64,000 nucleotides of DNA from an uncultured Lachnospiraceae bacterium (GTDB lineage: Bacteria; Bacillota; Clostridia; Lachnospirales; Lachnospiraceae): the NCBI GenBank assembly GCA_934317005.1, contig CAKREB010000007.1:1-64000 (forward strand), in the 5' to 3' direction. The notes beneath the pieces were generated by a model. That model ran no database searches and was not told where the DNA came from. It saw only the letters and a list, made by a program, of their open reading frames with translations. Below are positions 1 to 8,253 of the stretch, one piece after another (the stretch's first letter is position 1; each line of letters begins with the position of its first letter). The position numbers were made by a program, and so were the translations under genes.

Positions 1-69
1 AAATGTTTTTGCAATCTGTATTTTCTGCTCATTATTAGGGTATATTCTGTATTTATATGCCTTTAACAT
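1..69 (-). CDS. tnpB: TnpB (IS605 OrfB), N-terminal fragment cut by window edge
   Basis: The minus strand from an ATG at 69 encodes 23 residues, starting MLKAYKYRIYPNNEQK, before the window ends. This is the typical opening of IS605-family TnpB (OrfB), an RNA-guided nuclease carried by IS200/IS605 elements. It begins 18 bp after the tnpA stop in the same direction, with an AGAGGG stretch about 10 nt upstream as ribosome binding site. The tnpA-tnpB order is standard for IS605. Only the start is visible, so whether the gene is intact, and where its right end and guide-RNA region lie, cannot be told. Confidence 0.8.
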   Translation of the reverse strand, partial: MLKAYKYRIYPNNEQKIQIAKTF

Positions 70-87
70 CCACTGTCGCCCTCTTTC

Positions 88-492
88 TCAACCTTGATTT
101 TCTATATATCTTTTCAGCATTTCTTTCGATACATTTCCTACACTACAGGCAAAATATCCATCTGTCCAAAAGGTATGTTCTTTCCAGAATTGTTTTCGTA
201 AATATTGAGGATATCTTTTCCATATATGGTATGTTGTATAGCTCTTCATCAGGTTTACAATCTTACTAATAGACATTGTTGGTTCTGTCTCTATCATGTA
301 GTGAATGTGATCTTTATCTGTTTCCATATATCTTATTATCACACTGTGTCTCTGACATATCTCATACGAAAACTGTTTTATATCATCTGATATCTGTCTT
401 GAAACCAGTAATTTCTTTCTATATTTGCAGACAAAAATAATGTGATATTGTAATAGGTATTTGTGTCTGTTTTTAGATTTCCATGTTTCCAT
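88..492 (-). CDS. tnpA: IS200/IS605-family transposase TnpA (HUH, Y1 type)
   Basis: This single-strand transposase cleaves and joins IS200/IS605 ends through a catalytic tyrosine. The 134-residue protein is normal length for the family. It has the HUH pair in DHIHYMIE, the conserved WTDGYFACSVG stretch, and near the C-terminus KRYIENQG, whose Tyr is the expected nucleophile. The reading frame could extend to a TTG at 507, but the ATG at 492 (METWKSKN) fits the family start better; no clear Shine-Dalgarno is visible. tnpB follows 18 bp downstream, and a palindromic region resembling an element end lies at 523-579. It appears intact. Confidence 0.93.
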   Translation of the reverse strand: METWKSKNRHKYLLQYHIIFVCKYRKKLLVSRQISDDIKQFSYEICQRHSVIIRYMETDKDHIHYMIETEPTMSISKIVNLMKSYTTYHIWKRYPQYLRKQFWKEHTFWTDGYFACSVGNVSKEMLKRYIENQG

Positions 493-522
493 GCCATGAG
501 TATACAATAATTTCTGATTTTT

Positions 523-579
523 GGCTACCTTAACCCACCGTCTAAAGCCAGTCCTAAAGCCAGTGGGATTGCGGTAGCC
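523..579. repeat. Imperfect palindrome with tandem 11-mer, candidate IS200/IS605 end
   Basis: An outer stem GGCTACC (523-529) pairs with GGTAGCC (573-579). An inner stem CCCAC (534-538) pairs with GTGGG (563-567). The loop holds two copies of CTAAAGCCAGT (542-552 and 554-564). IS200/IS605 transposases recognise subterminal hairpins, and this one lies just upstream of tnpA, where a left end is expected. The exact cleavage site and flanking target cannot be fixed. Confidence 0.6.
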
Positions 580-588
580 CTATTTCAA

Positions 589-1275
589 TCAGGAAGAGTA
601 ATTTTCCAAAATACTGTAAAGCTCCTCTTCATCCTTTACTTCTACACCCTTTTTCAGCATCGTCTTTTCTTCTTTGGATAAACCATCCGTTTCGATGCCG
701 GTATATTCATACACTGTTTTCTTATCTCCATAATATACAACAACTTCCCCATCTACTGCAATCATATAATAGCGAAATTTTACTTTTGAACTGTCATATA
801 TTTTCCTGATCACCAGACGCTCTGACGAAAAAGTAACAACACCAATGCTTTGCAGACCATCCAGATATTCTTCTGCCGTCAGACGGTTCATATAATTTTT
901 GCAGTATTCATCCACCTGACTGCGTGTTTTTCCCACCAGATCCTGCGGAAGCGTTTCATATTCAGACACAGTTGTGTCCTTTGTGGCATTGTACTTTTGT
1001 ACCTGAAAAACTGTATTCACTCCAAGCTTTTCTTTTGAAGCATTAGCAGAAACACTTTCCGTCTGATTTCTGACGATACGTTTCACAACCTTTTCTGCCT
1101 TATTTTCAAGCTGTGTCGTAACATCTACCTCCACAAGTTCAGACACCCGCTTTTCATAGTCTGACTGCATCTGCTCCATCTGAGTAATCACCACCCGATA
1201 GCAGATATAATCTCCAAGCACAATCACTACGATGATTCCAATTGCAAGCCACGCATATTTCATTTTTTGATTCAT
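589..1275 (-). CDS. Single-pass membrane protein with BofC-C-like domain
   Basis: A 228-residue protein from the ATG at 1275 (MNQKMKYAWLAIG). The frame stays open upstream, but the extra residues look non-coding in composition. Residues about 6-23 form one membrane helix, followed by a polar, coiled-coil-like stretch. The C-terminal half (GEVVVYYGDKKTVYEYTGI, then EEELYSILENYSS) resembles the C-terminal domain of BofC, which in Bacillus inhibits the SpoIVB signalling protease in the forespore. The N-terminal BofC domain is not evident. Function is inferred only from this likeness. The gene stands alone between the IS element and the MutS-like gene. Confidence 0.6.
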   Translation of the reverse strand: MNQKMKYAWLAIGIIVVIVLGDYICYRVVITQMEQMQSDYEKRVSELVEVDVTTQLENKAEKVVKRIVRNQTESVSANASKEKLGVNTVFQVQKYNATKDTTVSEYETLPQDLVGKTRSQVDEYCKNYMNRLTAEEYLDGLQSIGVVTFSSERLVIRKIYDSSKVKFRYYMIAVDGEVVVYYGDKKTVYEYTGIETDGLSKEEKTMLKKGVEVKDEEELYSILENYSS

Positions 1276-1460
1276 CTTTTCACCAAGCCTTTCCTGCCTG
1301 TCCTTACCGACATCTAATAGTATTGCCTGGTTTTTTCGATTTATTCCTGCGAAGCAACGAGCCAAGCGCGAGCCTGCTCGCATTCGGCGACTGCCGCGCT
1401 ACAAGAGTCAAACTAAATATACGTTCTCTCATTGGCGGATAGCCTACTTATTCGTATCTT

Positions 1461-3206
1461 CTATTGCCAGTTTCCATTTTTCAAAAAATATTCCACCCGC
1501 TCCTGTGCCTTTTGAATCAGTTCATCTTCAAAGCCAATCATGGAAAGCAGACGGATCGCATTGCGTGAATCTGCCCTCCCCTGCTTCAGACAATAATCAA
1601 ACAGAATATCTCCCTCTTTAAACTGCTCTTCAAAATGATAGTTAGAAAATTTATCCTCTAGCAGATAAGTAAGCTCTATATCATGTGTCGCCGCAAAGCA
1701 CATAACAGGTTTCTCAGACAGTGCCTCTAATAACTCCGAAGAAGCAGCTACACGCTCTACCGTGTTGGTTCCCCGTAAGATTTCATCCACGAAGCACAGC
1801 ACCGGTGCCCCATTTCTGTCAATCGCCGAAAAAATACGCTTTAGCGACTTGATCTCCACAATAAAATAGCTTTCCTGCGCCAAAATGTCATCTCGCAGCG
1901 CCATAGAGGAATACAGCCTGAAAAAGCATGCTTCATACTGCTCTGCCAAAACAGTGTGAATCGTCTGTGCCAGCAAAACATTAATAGCCACTGCTTTTAA
2001 AAATGTAGATTTTCCGGAAGCATTAGACCCCGTTAGGAGAACACACTTTTTAGCTGCGATATCATTTTTTACCGGATCATGTACTAACGGATGATAGACC
2101 TGCACAAGCTTTAGCTGTTGTATCTTCTCTTTTGGCATATCCATCCGCTTTGTGTCCTGTCCGTTTTTTGGTACATCACCAGAGTGTAATCCTGCCCCTG
2201 TATCATGAAAAACCGGCGTCGTATATATCTCCACATTCTCACGGTAAGAAGCGACCGCAAGCATACTGTCAAGATATCCGATCATATCATACATTTCAAG
2301 CAGTTCCTTCTGATACTTCTGTACCTCATGAATCATCGTCGCAAGCTTGATCAGATCTACATGGAACAAAATACGGACATAGTCAAATAGCGCATCAAAT
2401 ATATTGCCCGACATACTGCTACCACCAGACACCAAAAAGTGAAAACGGCAAAACCGTTCAAACCTGCCTGCAGTTTCTTTCAAGTGCTTCAAATACTCTT
2501 CACACTCTGTCAGTTCAAGTGATGCGATCACATCACACTGACGAACCGTTCCTATAATAAACTCAAACAGCGCAAGAGCCTTGACAACCTTTGCCTTCTC
2601 CTGATAATAAAAATATACATTTCCTAGCATAACAACAAACAAAATAGCAAGTGAAGACACCGGTGCTAAAAGTAAAGACAAAACTGCCCCTGTCATAAGA
2701 GCACACGCTAACACATGATGCCACCGTTTGATTGGCACAAGCTTATCTGTATCACTTAAAAACTCATAGACCGATATATGATCCGTCTTTCCAATCTCAT
2801 GAAGTGCCAGATCCAGAGCAAGGCGCACATCCGGATTCTTCTGATAGCACTGTATCACACGCTCTCTTTCCAAAAGGATATCTTCTGTAAACTCCGGTGT
2901 CCGCAAAATATGATACAGATATTCTTCTCCGGCAGAGGTTCTTGTATGATTCATCTGTCGAAATACCTGTTCTAACTCCAGATCATTCCAGGTAATCTCA
3001 TCAATCGTATCCTCCGTCTTTTTCTGCTCATGATAATACCGTATATTCCGCATAATCTGATCCGAATACTCATCGCGGGTAGCAAATCCCCATTCCTGCT
3101 CAAACAAGGCTTTCATTCTTTCCCGATAACGTATGCGGTCGTAATAAGATTTAAGTACAAACGCAATCCCCAGTCCGCATATGATCAACACTATTTTAAA
3201 TACCAT
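1461..3206 (-). CDS. Membrane-anchored MutS-family ATPase (domain V type)
   Basis: A 581-residue protein. The start at MVFKIVLIICG is set by an AGGAGGGG site 5 nt upstream. The C-terminal third is the MutS ABC-type ATPase domain: Walker A GSNASGKSTFL, Walker B CFVDEILRGT with the family's ERVAAS signature, and a TH switch motif in FAATHDIEL. The mismatch-recognition and connector domains of true MutS are absent. Instead there is an N-terminal membrane helix (residues about 3-17) and a second hydrophobic pair near 165-200. This matches the short MutS-like ATPases found next to non-repair genes in Firmicutes. DNA mismatch repair is therefore not a safe assignment. Confidence 0.85.
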   Translation of the reverse strand: MVFKIVLIICGLGIAFVLKSYYDRIRYRERMKALFEQEWGFATRDEYSDQIMRNIRYYHEQKKTEDTIDEITWNDLELEQVFRQMNHTRTSAGEEYLYHILRTPEFTEDILLERERVIQCYQKNPDVRLALDLALHEIGKTDHISVYEFLSDTDKLVPIKRWHHVLACALMTGAVLSLLLAPVSSLAILFVVMLGNVYFYYQEKAKVVKALALFEFIIGTVRQCDVIASLELTECEEYLKHLKETAGRFERFCRFHFLVSGGSSMSGNIFDALFDYVRILFHVDLIKLATMIHEVQKYQKELLEMYDMIGYLDSMLAVASYRENVEIYTTPVFHDTGAGLHSGDVPKNGQDTKRMDMPKEKIQQLKLVQVYHPLVHDPVKNDIAAKKCVLLTGSNASGKSTFLKAVAINVLLAQTIHTVLAEQYEACFFRLYSSMALRDDILAQESYFIVEIKSLKRIFSAIDRNGAPVLCFVDEILRGTNTVERVAASSELLEALSEKPVMCFAATHDIELTYLLEDKFSNYHFEEQFKEGDILFDYCLKQGRADSRNAIRLLSMIGFEDELIQKAQERVEYFLKNGNWQ

Positions 3207-3301
3207 CTTTCCCCTCCTGCATTTTTTGATTCTTTCATCATATTTTGTACACTTTGATGAAGTCTGTCTATATCCTCCCCTTTGATACCTTAATCCTATC
3301 A

Positions 3302-3347
3302 CACAAAAAAGAGAATGCCAAACAACAAACGCATTCCCTTTTTTGTG
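3302..3347 (-). terminator. Bidirectional intrinsic terminator after the NlpC/P60 gene
   Basis: CACAAAAAAG-a-GAATGC pairs with GCATTCcCTTTTTTGTG around a 12-nt loop, giving runs of T on both strands. It lies between the NlpC/P60 stop (3383) and the MutS-like start (3206), so it separates the two genes. Confidence 0.85.
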
Positions 3348-3382
3348 TGTTTTTTCATATGCTTTTCAGACATTTTTATTCC

Positions 3383-4633
3383 TTACATCACACGGCCAAT
3401 CTTTAAAGGCTGACGATAATATGCACTGGAAATCTTAATGCCATCCCTCGCATTGCTTGCATGAATAATCTGTCCATTTCCAATATACATAGCTACATGA
3501 CTGACTGATCCGCTTCCATAAAAGAACAGATCACCCACCTGTACATTCCCACTGCTTACAGAACGGGTTGCTGCCGCCTGTGCTGCAGATGTTCTTGGCA
3601 GAGAATAGCCAAAGTGTGCATATATTCCCATCGTAAATCCGGAACAATCTGTACCATTGGTAAGACTTGTACCTCCCCAGACATAACGGTTTCCTAAAAA
3701 CTGCATCGCATAATCTACTAAAGAGCCTGCCTTAGAAGAGGATGACGATGAAGACGAAGAGGAAGCTTTCTTCTGCTTCTTTACTGATTTAATCGTCACA
3801 GCACGATTTAACTTATATTTTAATCCGATGAAATCCTTGCTGACAAATACTTTCTCATCATCAATGGAAAGCATTACCCAGTTTTTAAGATCATCATACA
3901 TTGCATCCTTGTCAACACCTTTCACTGCCTTTTTGCTGCAGTGCTTTTCGATGTAACGCTTCACAAATGCTTTGGAAAGATTTTCCTTCTCCACAGTATA
4001 GTACTCATCTTCAGAAATCTGATCATAAATCTGAGAATCCGTAGATGGCAGATAACGTACATTCAAAGTTTCTGTCTTAACGATTGCTTTTAATGTAGCT
4101 ACCTTCAAAGCTTTCTTCTCTGCTGCATCTCCCTTTAACAGATATTTTGCTTTGACATAACCTTTTACCTTGCCGGACTCAATCTTTGCCCAGCCCTTTT
4201 TAATAGAAACAATATTGCAGCCGGTGTTCTTAGTCATCTTTCCGACAATCTTAGAACCTTCGCTTCTTCCCTTTCTGACATTTAAGTAAGAATCTACATC
4301 TGCCACTCCAAGCTTATCGTATTTCAGATTCAGCTTGATTTGCTTCTCCTTTTTCTTCTCTGTCTTCTCAGAAGTCTTTGTAGTGCTTTCTGAAGAAGCT
4401 TCTGTCTTGGAAAGTGTTTCCGTTTCCTGTGCTTTTTCCTCTGCTTCTGCCTTCTTCTCGTCCTCTGCTGCACTCTCCATCACATTTTCGCAGTAACGGT
4501 CAAAGGATACCGTGATTCCTGCCAGTGGCTTCTCCTGCATAGCAGTGATTGCTTCACCGGATAGTGGAAGTGCCGTACATGCTACCGTAAAGGTAGTTGC
4601 CGCAAACAAAAGCTTCGCAATATTCTTTCTCAT
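3383..4633 (-). CDS. Secreted SH3-NlpC/P60 peptidoglycan hydrolase
   Basis: A 416-residue exported cell-wall hydrolase, probably a DL-endopeptidase. The start is MRKNIAKLLF (4633), because GAGG sits 7 nt upstream; the ATG at 4645 has no usable spacing. Order: signal peptide (about 1-25); charged Glu/Lys/Ser/Thr-rich region; bacterial SH3 domain (SYLNVRKGRSEGSKIVG); a second SH3-like segment (TLNVRYLPSTDSQIYDQ); a polyserine linker; and a C-terminal NlpC/P60 domain. The last has the catalytic Cys in NGTDCSGF and His in SVSHVAMYIG, with GGTSLTNGTDC typical of the family. A weaker copy of the shared promoter box lies upstream at 4826-4843. Confidence 0.93.
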   Translation of the reverse strand: MRKNIAKLLFAATTFTVACTALPLSGEAITAMQEKPLAGITVSFDRYCENVMESAAEDEKKAEAEEKAQETETLSKTEASSESTTKTSEKTEKKKEKQIKLNLKYDKLGVADVDSYLNVRKGRSEGSKIVGKMTKNTGCNIVSIKKGWAKIESGKVKGYVKAKYLLKGDAAEKKALKVATLKAIVKTETLNVRYLPSTDSQIYDQISEDEYYTVEKENLSKAFVKRYIEKHCSKKAVKGVDKDAMYDDLKNWVMLSIDDEKVFVSKDFIGLKYKLNRAVTIKSVKKQKKASSSSSSSSSSKAGSLVDYAMQFLGNRYVWGGTSLTNGTDCSGFTMGIYAHFGYSLPRTSAAQAAATRSVSSGNVQVGDLFFYGSGSVSHVAMYIGNGQIIHASNARDGIKISSAYYRQPLKIGRVM

Positions 4634-4797
4634 GATAAACCTCATTTCCTTCTCTTACTAAACGTAACATTTTTGCGTCTAAAATGTTACAAATTTATTA
4701 CATAAACAATAAAATTATAACATATCCTTTCTATTTGTCAACTATATGAGGTTTTCTTGCTCCTTACAGCTCCTATCAAGGCAAATGATCTACCGGT

Positions 4798-4843
4798 AAT
4801 ATATTTCTTATTCTTTATATATTACTTTCCGTTTTTATCCTCA
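4798..4843 (-). promoter_or_regulatory. Candidate promoter with surface-regulon box (weaker copy)
   Basis: On the minus strand TGAGGATAAAAACGGAAA (4843-4826) is followed after 22 bp by TATATT (4803-4798). The last 11 bases and the spacing match the four stronger copies at 20.1, 25.7, 29.6 and 40.7 kb, but the 5' half of the box differs and the TG of the extended -10 is missing. It would give the NlpC/P60 gene a leader of roughly 160 nt. Confidence 0.45.
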
Positions 4844-4924
4844 TTTCCGACCTTAATTCCACGGATTATCTGTCGGGATCTTTGAAATTTTCTTTCCGCT
4901 TCTGTACTTCTACATTATTCCTAA

Positions 4925-5776
4925 TTATTTCTTCTTTCTTACGACAACGACTGCCACTACTGCTACTACCACTACAGCCACTACTACAATCGGTACTACC
5001 GGAACACTGCCTGATGAATCCTTGGCTGCTGAGTCGCTGGAAGTATCTGCTGCCGGCGCCTTAGTTGGTGCCTCTGTCGGCTCTGCTGCAACGGCATCCG
5101 GATTGTCATAAGCAAATCCTTCTACCGTAAATGTAATCTCTACATTTTCTTTACCTGTTCCCTGTAACAATGTATAACCATTTTCTGCATCCTCAGATTT
5201 GCCCATACCGGCTACCTGCTTGATCAGTGCTTCACGCCAGTGGTTCAAAAGCAGAATTACCATACCACCCTCTAAGTAAGGCTCTTCATTTTCTAGTACA
5301 CCTTCATCAAAGCTTAATACCTGATTGCCATTGATCGTTGCTTTTACATCCTTAAACTTAATCGTATCATTTACCGGAATATCTGTGGCAATATGAAGCT
5401 GTGAGATTGTTGTTTCTCCAAGAAAATCTGCATCCTTTAATGAAACCGTATACGTACCGTTTCCGGCAATCTCTACTTCTTCAAATGTTCCCTCTGTTGA
5501 TGTTTCTTCTCCGGTATCACTGTCAGAATACATCAGCTTGTCTGCATTCTCTGTACCAAAATACTTATTCTGTACATTCTCATAATATCCCAGATTCATA
5601 ATCCACTTTTCCGTAGCAGTCTGGATTCCAAGCCTTGCATGATATTTTCCATTCAGATCAACCTCTGCCTTTTTCTTTTTGGCAGCCTCTGCTGTTGTTC
5701 CGCTTGCCAAAGATAATGTCATGGCACCTGCCAGTGTAAGCGCAACTATTTTTCTGATATTTTTTGATACTTTCAT
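4925..5776 (-). CDS. Secreted protein with C-terminal membrane anchor, paralogue of the next gene
   Basis: A 283-residue protein starting at MKVSKNIRK (GAGG 7 nt upstream). It has a signal peptide ending near AEAA, then a domain of about 190 residues containing LNGKYHARLGIQTATEKW, GNGTYTVSLKDADF and LLNHWREAL. These have close counterparts in the neighbouring 5883-7028 protein (LNGKYHAALGIQTATVKW, GNGTYTVSLSGANF, MFNHWRQDL). A Pro/Thr/Ala-rich linker follows, then a hydrophobic helix of about 22 residues rich in Val and a RKKK tail, so it should be held in the membrane facing outward. I do not recognise the shared domain; a ligand-binding beta domain is possible but unproven. Confidence 0.8.
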   Translation of the reverse strand: MKVSKNIRKIVALTLAGAMTLSLASGTTAEAAKKKKAEVDLNGKYHARLGIQTATEKWIMNLGYYENVQNKYFGTENADKLMYSDSDTGEETSTEGTFEEVEIAGNGTYTVSLKDADFLGETTISQLHIATDIPVNDTIKFKDVKATINGNQVLSFDEGVLENEEPYLEGGMVILLLNHWREALIKQVAGMGKSEDAENGYTLLQGTGKENVEITFTVEGFAYDNPDAVAAEPTEAPTKAPAADTSSDSAAKDSSGSVPVVPIVVVAVVVVAVVAVVVVRKKK

Positions 5777-5882
5777 ATTTATCCTCTTTCTGCACTGCAT
5801 TTTTCTATGTATGGCAGACAGTGCACTGCCTTTAAATTTGTTCCATCTTATTTTTTCATTTCTATCCTTGCATCCCGCCGGT

Positions 5883-7028
5883 TTACTCTACCGTAACTTT
5901 TTTACCTTTTCCGGAAAAAAGCTTCTTATAGGCTGCCTTTTTGCTCTTTGGCGCTTTTACAACACACTTTGCAGCAACCCCTTTGATCGCGCTCTTTCCT
6001 ACACTCTTTAAGGAAGTATTCTTGCTAAGGTCGATCGTGTCCAGCTTTGCACAGCTGCTAAATGCTTTTGCCCCGATGCTTGTTACGTTCTTTCCAATCT
6101 TTACGCTGGTAAGCTTCTTATTTCCTGCAAATGCTGATGGCTCGATTGCCGTCACCTTAAAAGTATATCCTTTGATCTTAATGCTTGCAGGCACAGAAGC
6201 CTTTTTAACATTTTTCTTACCTGTCACCAATGTAACGGTTCCATTCTTCTTGGCAGATTTTGTAACCTTGTATGTATAACCCGCAGCCTTTTTGATCGCG
6301 CCAAGCTTCGGTGCCGGATTCAGATCAACAATATCATCTCCACCTTCCGGTGTTTCCCCTTTGTTATAATTAAAGCCTGAAACCGTAAAAGTAACAGAAA
6401 CAGATTCTTTTCCCTTACCCTTTAACAATTTGTAACCATTTTCTGCGTCCTCTTTGATTCCCTTCTTATTTAAGATAGAAACCAGATCCTGACGCCAGTG
6501 ATTGAACATAACGAGCACCATACCGTCTGCGTTATACTGCTCCGGCTCTAAATATGGTGTATCAAACGAAACAACCTCTTTGTCATTGATCGTTACCTTA
6601 ACATCAGAGAAAGAAATCTTTGAGTTGCTGTCTTTTCCCGGAATATCTGTAGCGACATGAAGCTGAGAAATTGTTGTTTCTCCGTTGAAATTTGCACCTG
6701 ACAAAGATACTGTATAAGTACCATTTCCGGCAATCTCTACATCCGTAAACTTACCTGCTGTCTTTTCCTTGCCCGCCATCAAAACATTTGCCTTGTCCGT
6801 TCCATAGTTCTTGTTGTTCTTCTTTCCGTAGTATGCTAAACGCTCATACCACTTTACCGTTGCCGTCTGAATACCAAGTGCAGCATGATACTTTCCATTC
6901 AGATTCAGCATAGAATTGTCTGCTGCCTGCGCAGTCTTTGGTGTGCTTCCTGCCGTCAGACCGGAAATAACCATCGCACCTGCCAAAACGCCTGTCATTA
7001 CCTTTTTCAATAACTTGTTTTTCATCAT
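5883..7028 (-). CDS. Secreted protein: shared N-domain plus BspA-type LRR module
   Basis: 381 residues with a signal peptide ending near AQAADNS. The first about 210 residues after it are paralogous to the 4925-5776 protein. In place of a membrane anchor it carries a C-terminal module of about 125 residues: a Gly/Lys-rich strand region (YKVTKSAKKNGTVTLVTG), then BspA-type LRRs (AFAGNKKLTSVKIGKNV, AFSSCAKLDTIDLSKN). The same module closes the transglutaminase protein at 26207-29482. LRRs of this type usually mediate binding to host or microbial surfaces. The start has GAGGAG 5-6 nt upstream. It lies in tandem with its paralogue and may be co-transcribed with it (106 bp apart). Confidence 0.85.
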   Translation of the reverse strand: MMKNKLLKKVMTGVLAGAMVISGLTAGSTPKTAQAADNSMLNLNGKYHAALGIQTATVKWYERLAYYGKKNNKNYGTDKANVLMAGKEKTAGKFTDVEIAGNGTYTVSLSGANFNGETTISQLHVATDIPGKDSNSKISFSDVKVTINDKEVVSFDTPYLEPEQYNADGMVLVMFNHWRQDLVSILNKKGIKEDAENGYKLLKGKGKESVSVTFTVSGFNYNKGETPEGGDDIVDLNPAPKLGAIKKAAGYTYKVTKSAKKNGTVTLVTGKKNVKKASVPASIKIKGYTFKVTAIEPSAFAGNKKLTSVKIGKNVTSIGAKAFSSCAKLDTIDLSKNTSLKSVGKSAIKGVAAKCVVKAPKSKKAAYKKLFSGKGKKVTVE

Positions 7029-7160
7029 TGCTTCTCCTCTTCCTTAAAATATAAATAAACCTTTCCTATTCATCATAAATTAGTTGACACATTTTCGCTA
7101 CCCTAAAAACGCGAAGCTATTTGCATATACTTTTAGACAATTTTTCCAATTTTAAAGCTT

Positions 7161-7188
7161 TCTTTTTGTATAAAATACACAAAAAAGA
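7161..7188. promoter_or_regulatory. AT-rich inverted repeat in the divergent intergenic region
   Basis: TCTTTTTGTATA and its imperfect complement TACACAAAAAAGA flank a 3-nt centre, between the LRR gene (minus) and the AraC gene (plus). It could be an operator or a hairpin. The AraC promoter itself is plausibly TCGACA (7202-7207) and TATAGT (7223-7228), 15 bp apart. Confidence 0.35.
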
Positions 7189-7268
7189 AAATATATACCT
7201 ATCGACAAACTCTCCGTCATGCTATAGTATTAAGTAAGATGGCGATTATATTAAGAGGAGAAACAAAT

Positions 7269-8177
7269 ATGAAAAACTACGTTGCAGCTTTATTAGAAGA
7301 GGACGAGATGTATCAAGAATTTCAGTCAGACCGATGCATCGAAACCCCTTCCAAACTAGTCCGTGACAACTTTCTTTATGTTCAGGAAACCGGTTATATC
7401 GAATGTACTAAGCCGTATGCCAGCCAGCGTGGAGAAATGAATTCTTTTTTGATTATTTATGTCTTATCCGGCAGCGGCTACATCACTTGCCAGGGACAGA
7501 CAACGGCTGTTTCCGCAGGGGCATGCTTTTTCCATAACGGTGCGATCCCGTACTCCCATGAGTGCAAGGAAAAAAATTCATGGGATCTGATCTGGGTTCA
7601 CTTTAACGGAAACACTGCAAGTACATATTACAATCAGTTTATTCATCATTCCAAATCAATCCTGTATCCGGTTGACGGCATGAAGATTGCAGAGCTTCTA
7701 AAGCTGATTCTGCAAAACACACAGAAAAAGCCACGCTTTTTTGAATTGAGAAACAATGCCTATCTGACCAGTCTGCTCACAGAGCTGATCACAACACCTA
7801 AGATTGAGCGAAAAACGAACCATCACCGTGTTTCCATTGATGAAAAACTGGAAGAGATTCATCTGTATCTTGAAAAAAATTATATGCACGACTGTTCACT
7901 GGATAAGCTTTCCGAGCAGTTTTATATCAGCAAATATTATCTGAGCCGGGAATTTACGGCAAAATACGGAGAAAATATTTCTTCCTATATTACCAACCTT
8001 CGTATCACCCGCGCAAAAGAGCTGTTGCGCTTCTCTCCGAAAAAAATGAATGAGATTGCGACACTCTGTGGAATCAATGACAGCAATCACTTTTTAAAAA
8101 CCTTTAAGAAAAGAGAAGGAATCACCCCTACCGAATACCGCAATGAATGGCGCGAATCGCACTTTTCTAATCTATAG
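7269..8177 (+). CDS. AraC-family transcriptional regulator with cupin sensor domain
   Basis: 302 residues starting at MKNYVAALLEEDE, with GAGGAG 10 nt upstream. Residues about 60-140 form an AraC-type sugar/effector-binding cupin (GSGYITCQGQTTAVSAGACF, then WVHFNG). The last about 100 residues hold the two helix-turn-helix motifs (LSEQFYISKYYLSREFTAKYG and MNEIATLCGINDSNHFLKTFKKREGITPTEYR). Such regulators usually activate carbohydrate-uptake or degradation genes. None is adjacent, so its target is unknown; it could act on the divergent LRR gene. It ends at a strong bidirectional terminator shared with spoIVA. Confidence 0.95.
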   Translation: MKNYVAALLEEDEMYQEFQSDRCIETPSKLVRDNFLYVQETGYIECTKPYASQRGEMNSFLIIYVLSGSGYITCQGQTTAVSAGACFFHNGAIPYSHECKEKNSWDLIWVHFNGNTASTYYNQFIHHSKSILYPVDGMKIAELLKLILQNTQKKPRFFELRNNAYLTSLLTELITTPKIERKTNHHRVSIDEKLEEIHLYLEKNYMHDCSLDKLSEQFYISKYYLSREFTAKYGENISSYITNLRITRAKELLRFSPKKMNEIATLCGINDSNHFLKTFKKREGITPTEYRNEWRESHFSNL

Positions 8178-8185
8178 CTGATATG

Positions 8186-8236
8186 TAAAAAAGGTGTATG
8201 TCAGGTTTTACAAAGCCTGCACATGCACCTTTTTTC
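8186..8236. terminator. Bidirectional terminator between araC-type gene and spoIVA
   Basis: AAAAAAGGTG-t-ATGT-ca-GG pairs with CCTG-c-ACAT-g-CACCTTTTTT. The stem is flanked by an A run and a T run, so it can end both converging genes. Confidence 0.9.
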
Positions 8237-8253
8237 TGATCTTGCAGTTTTTA

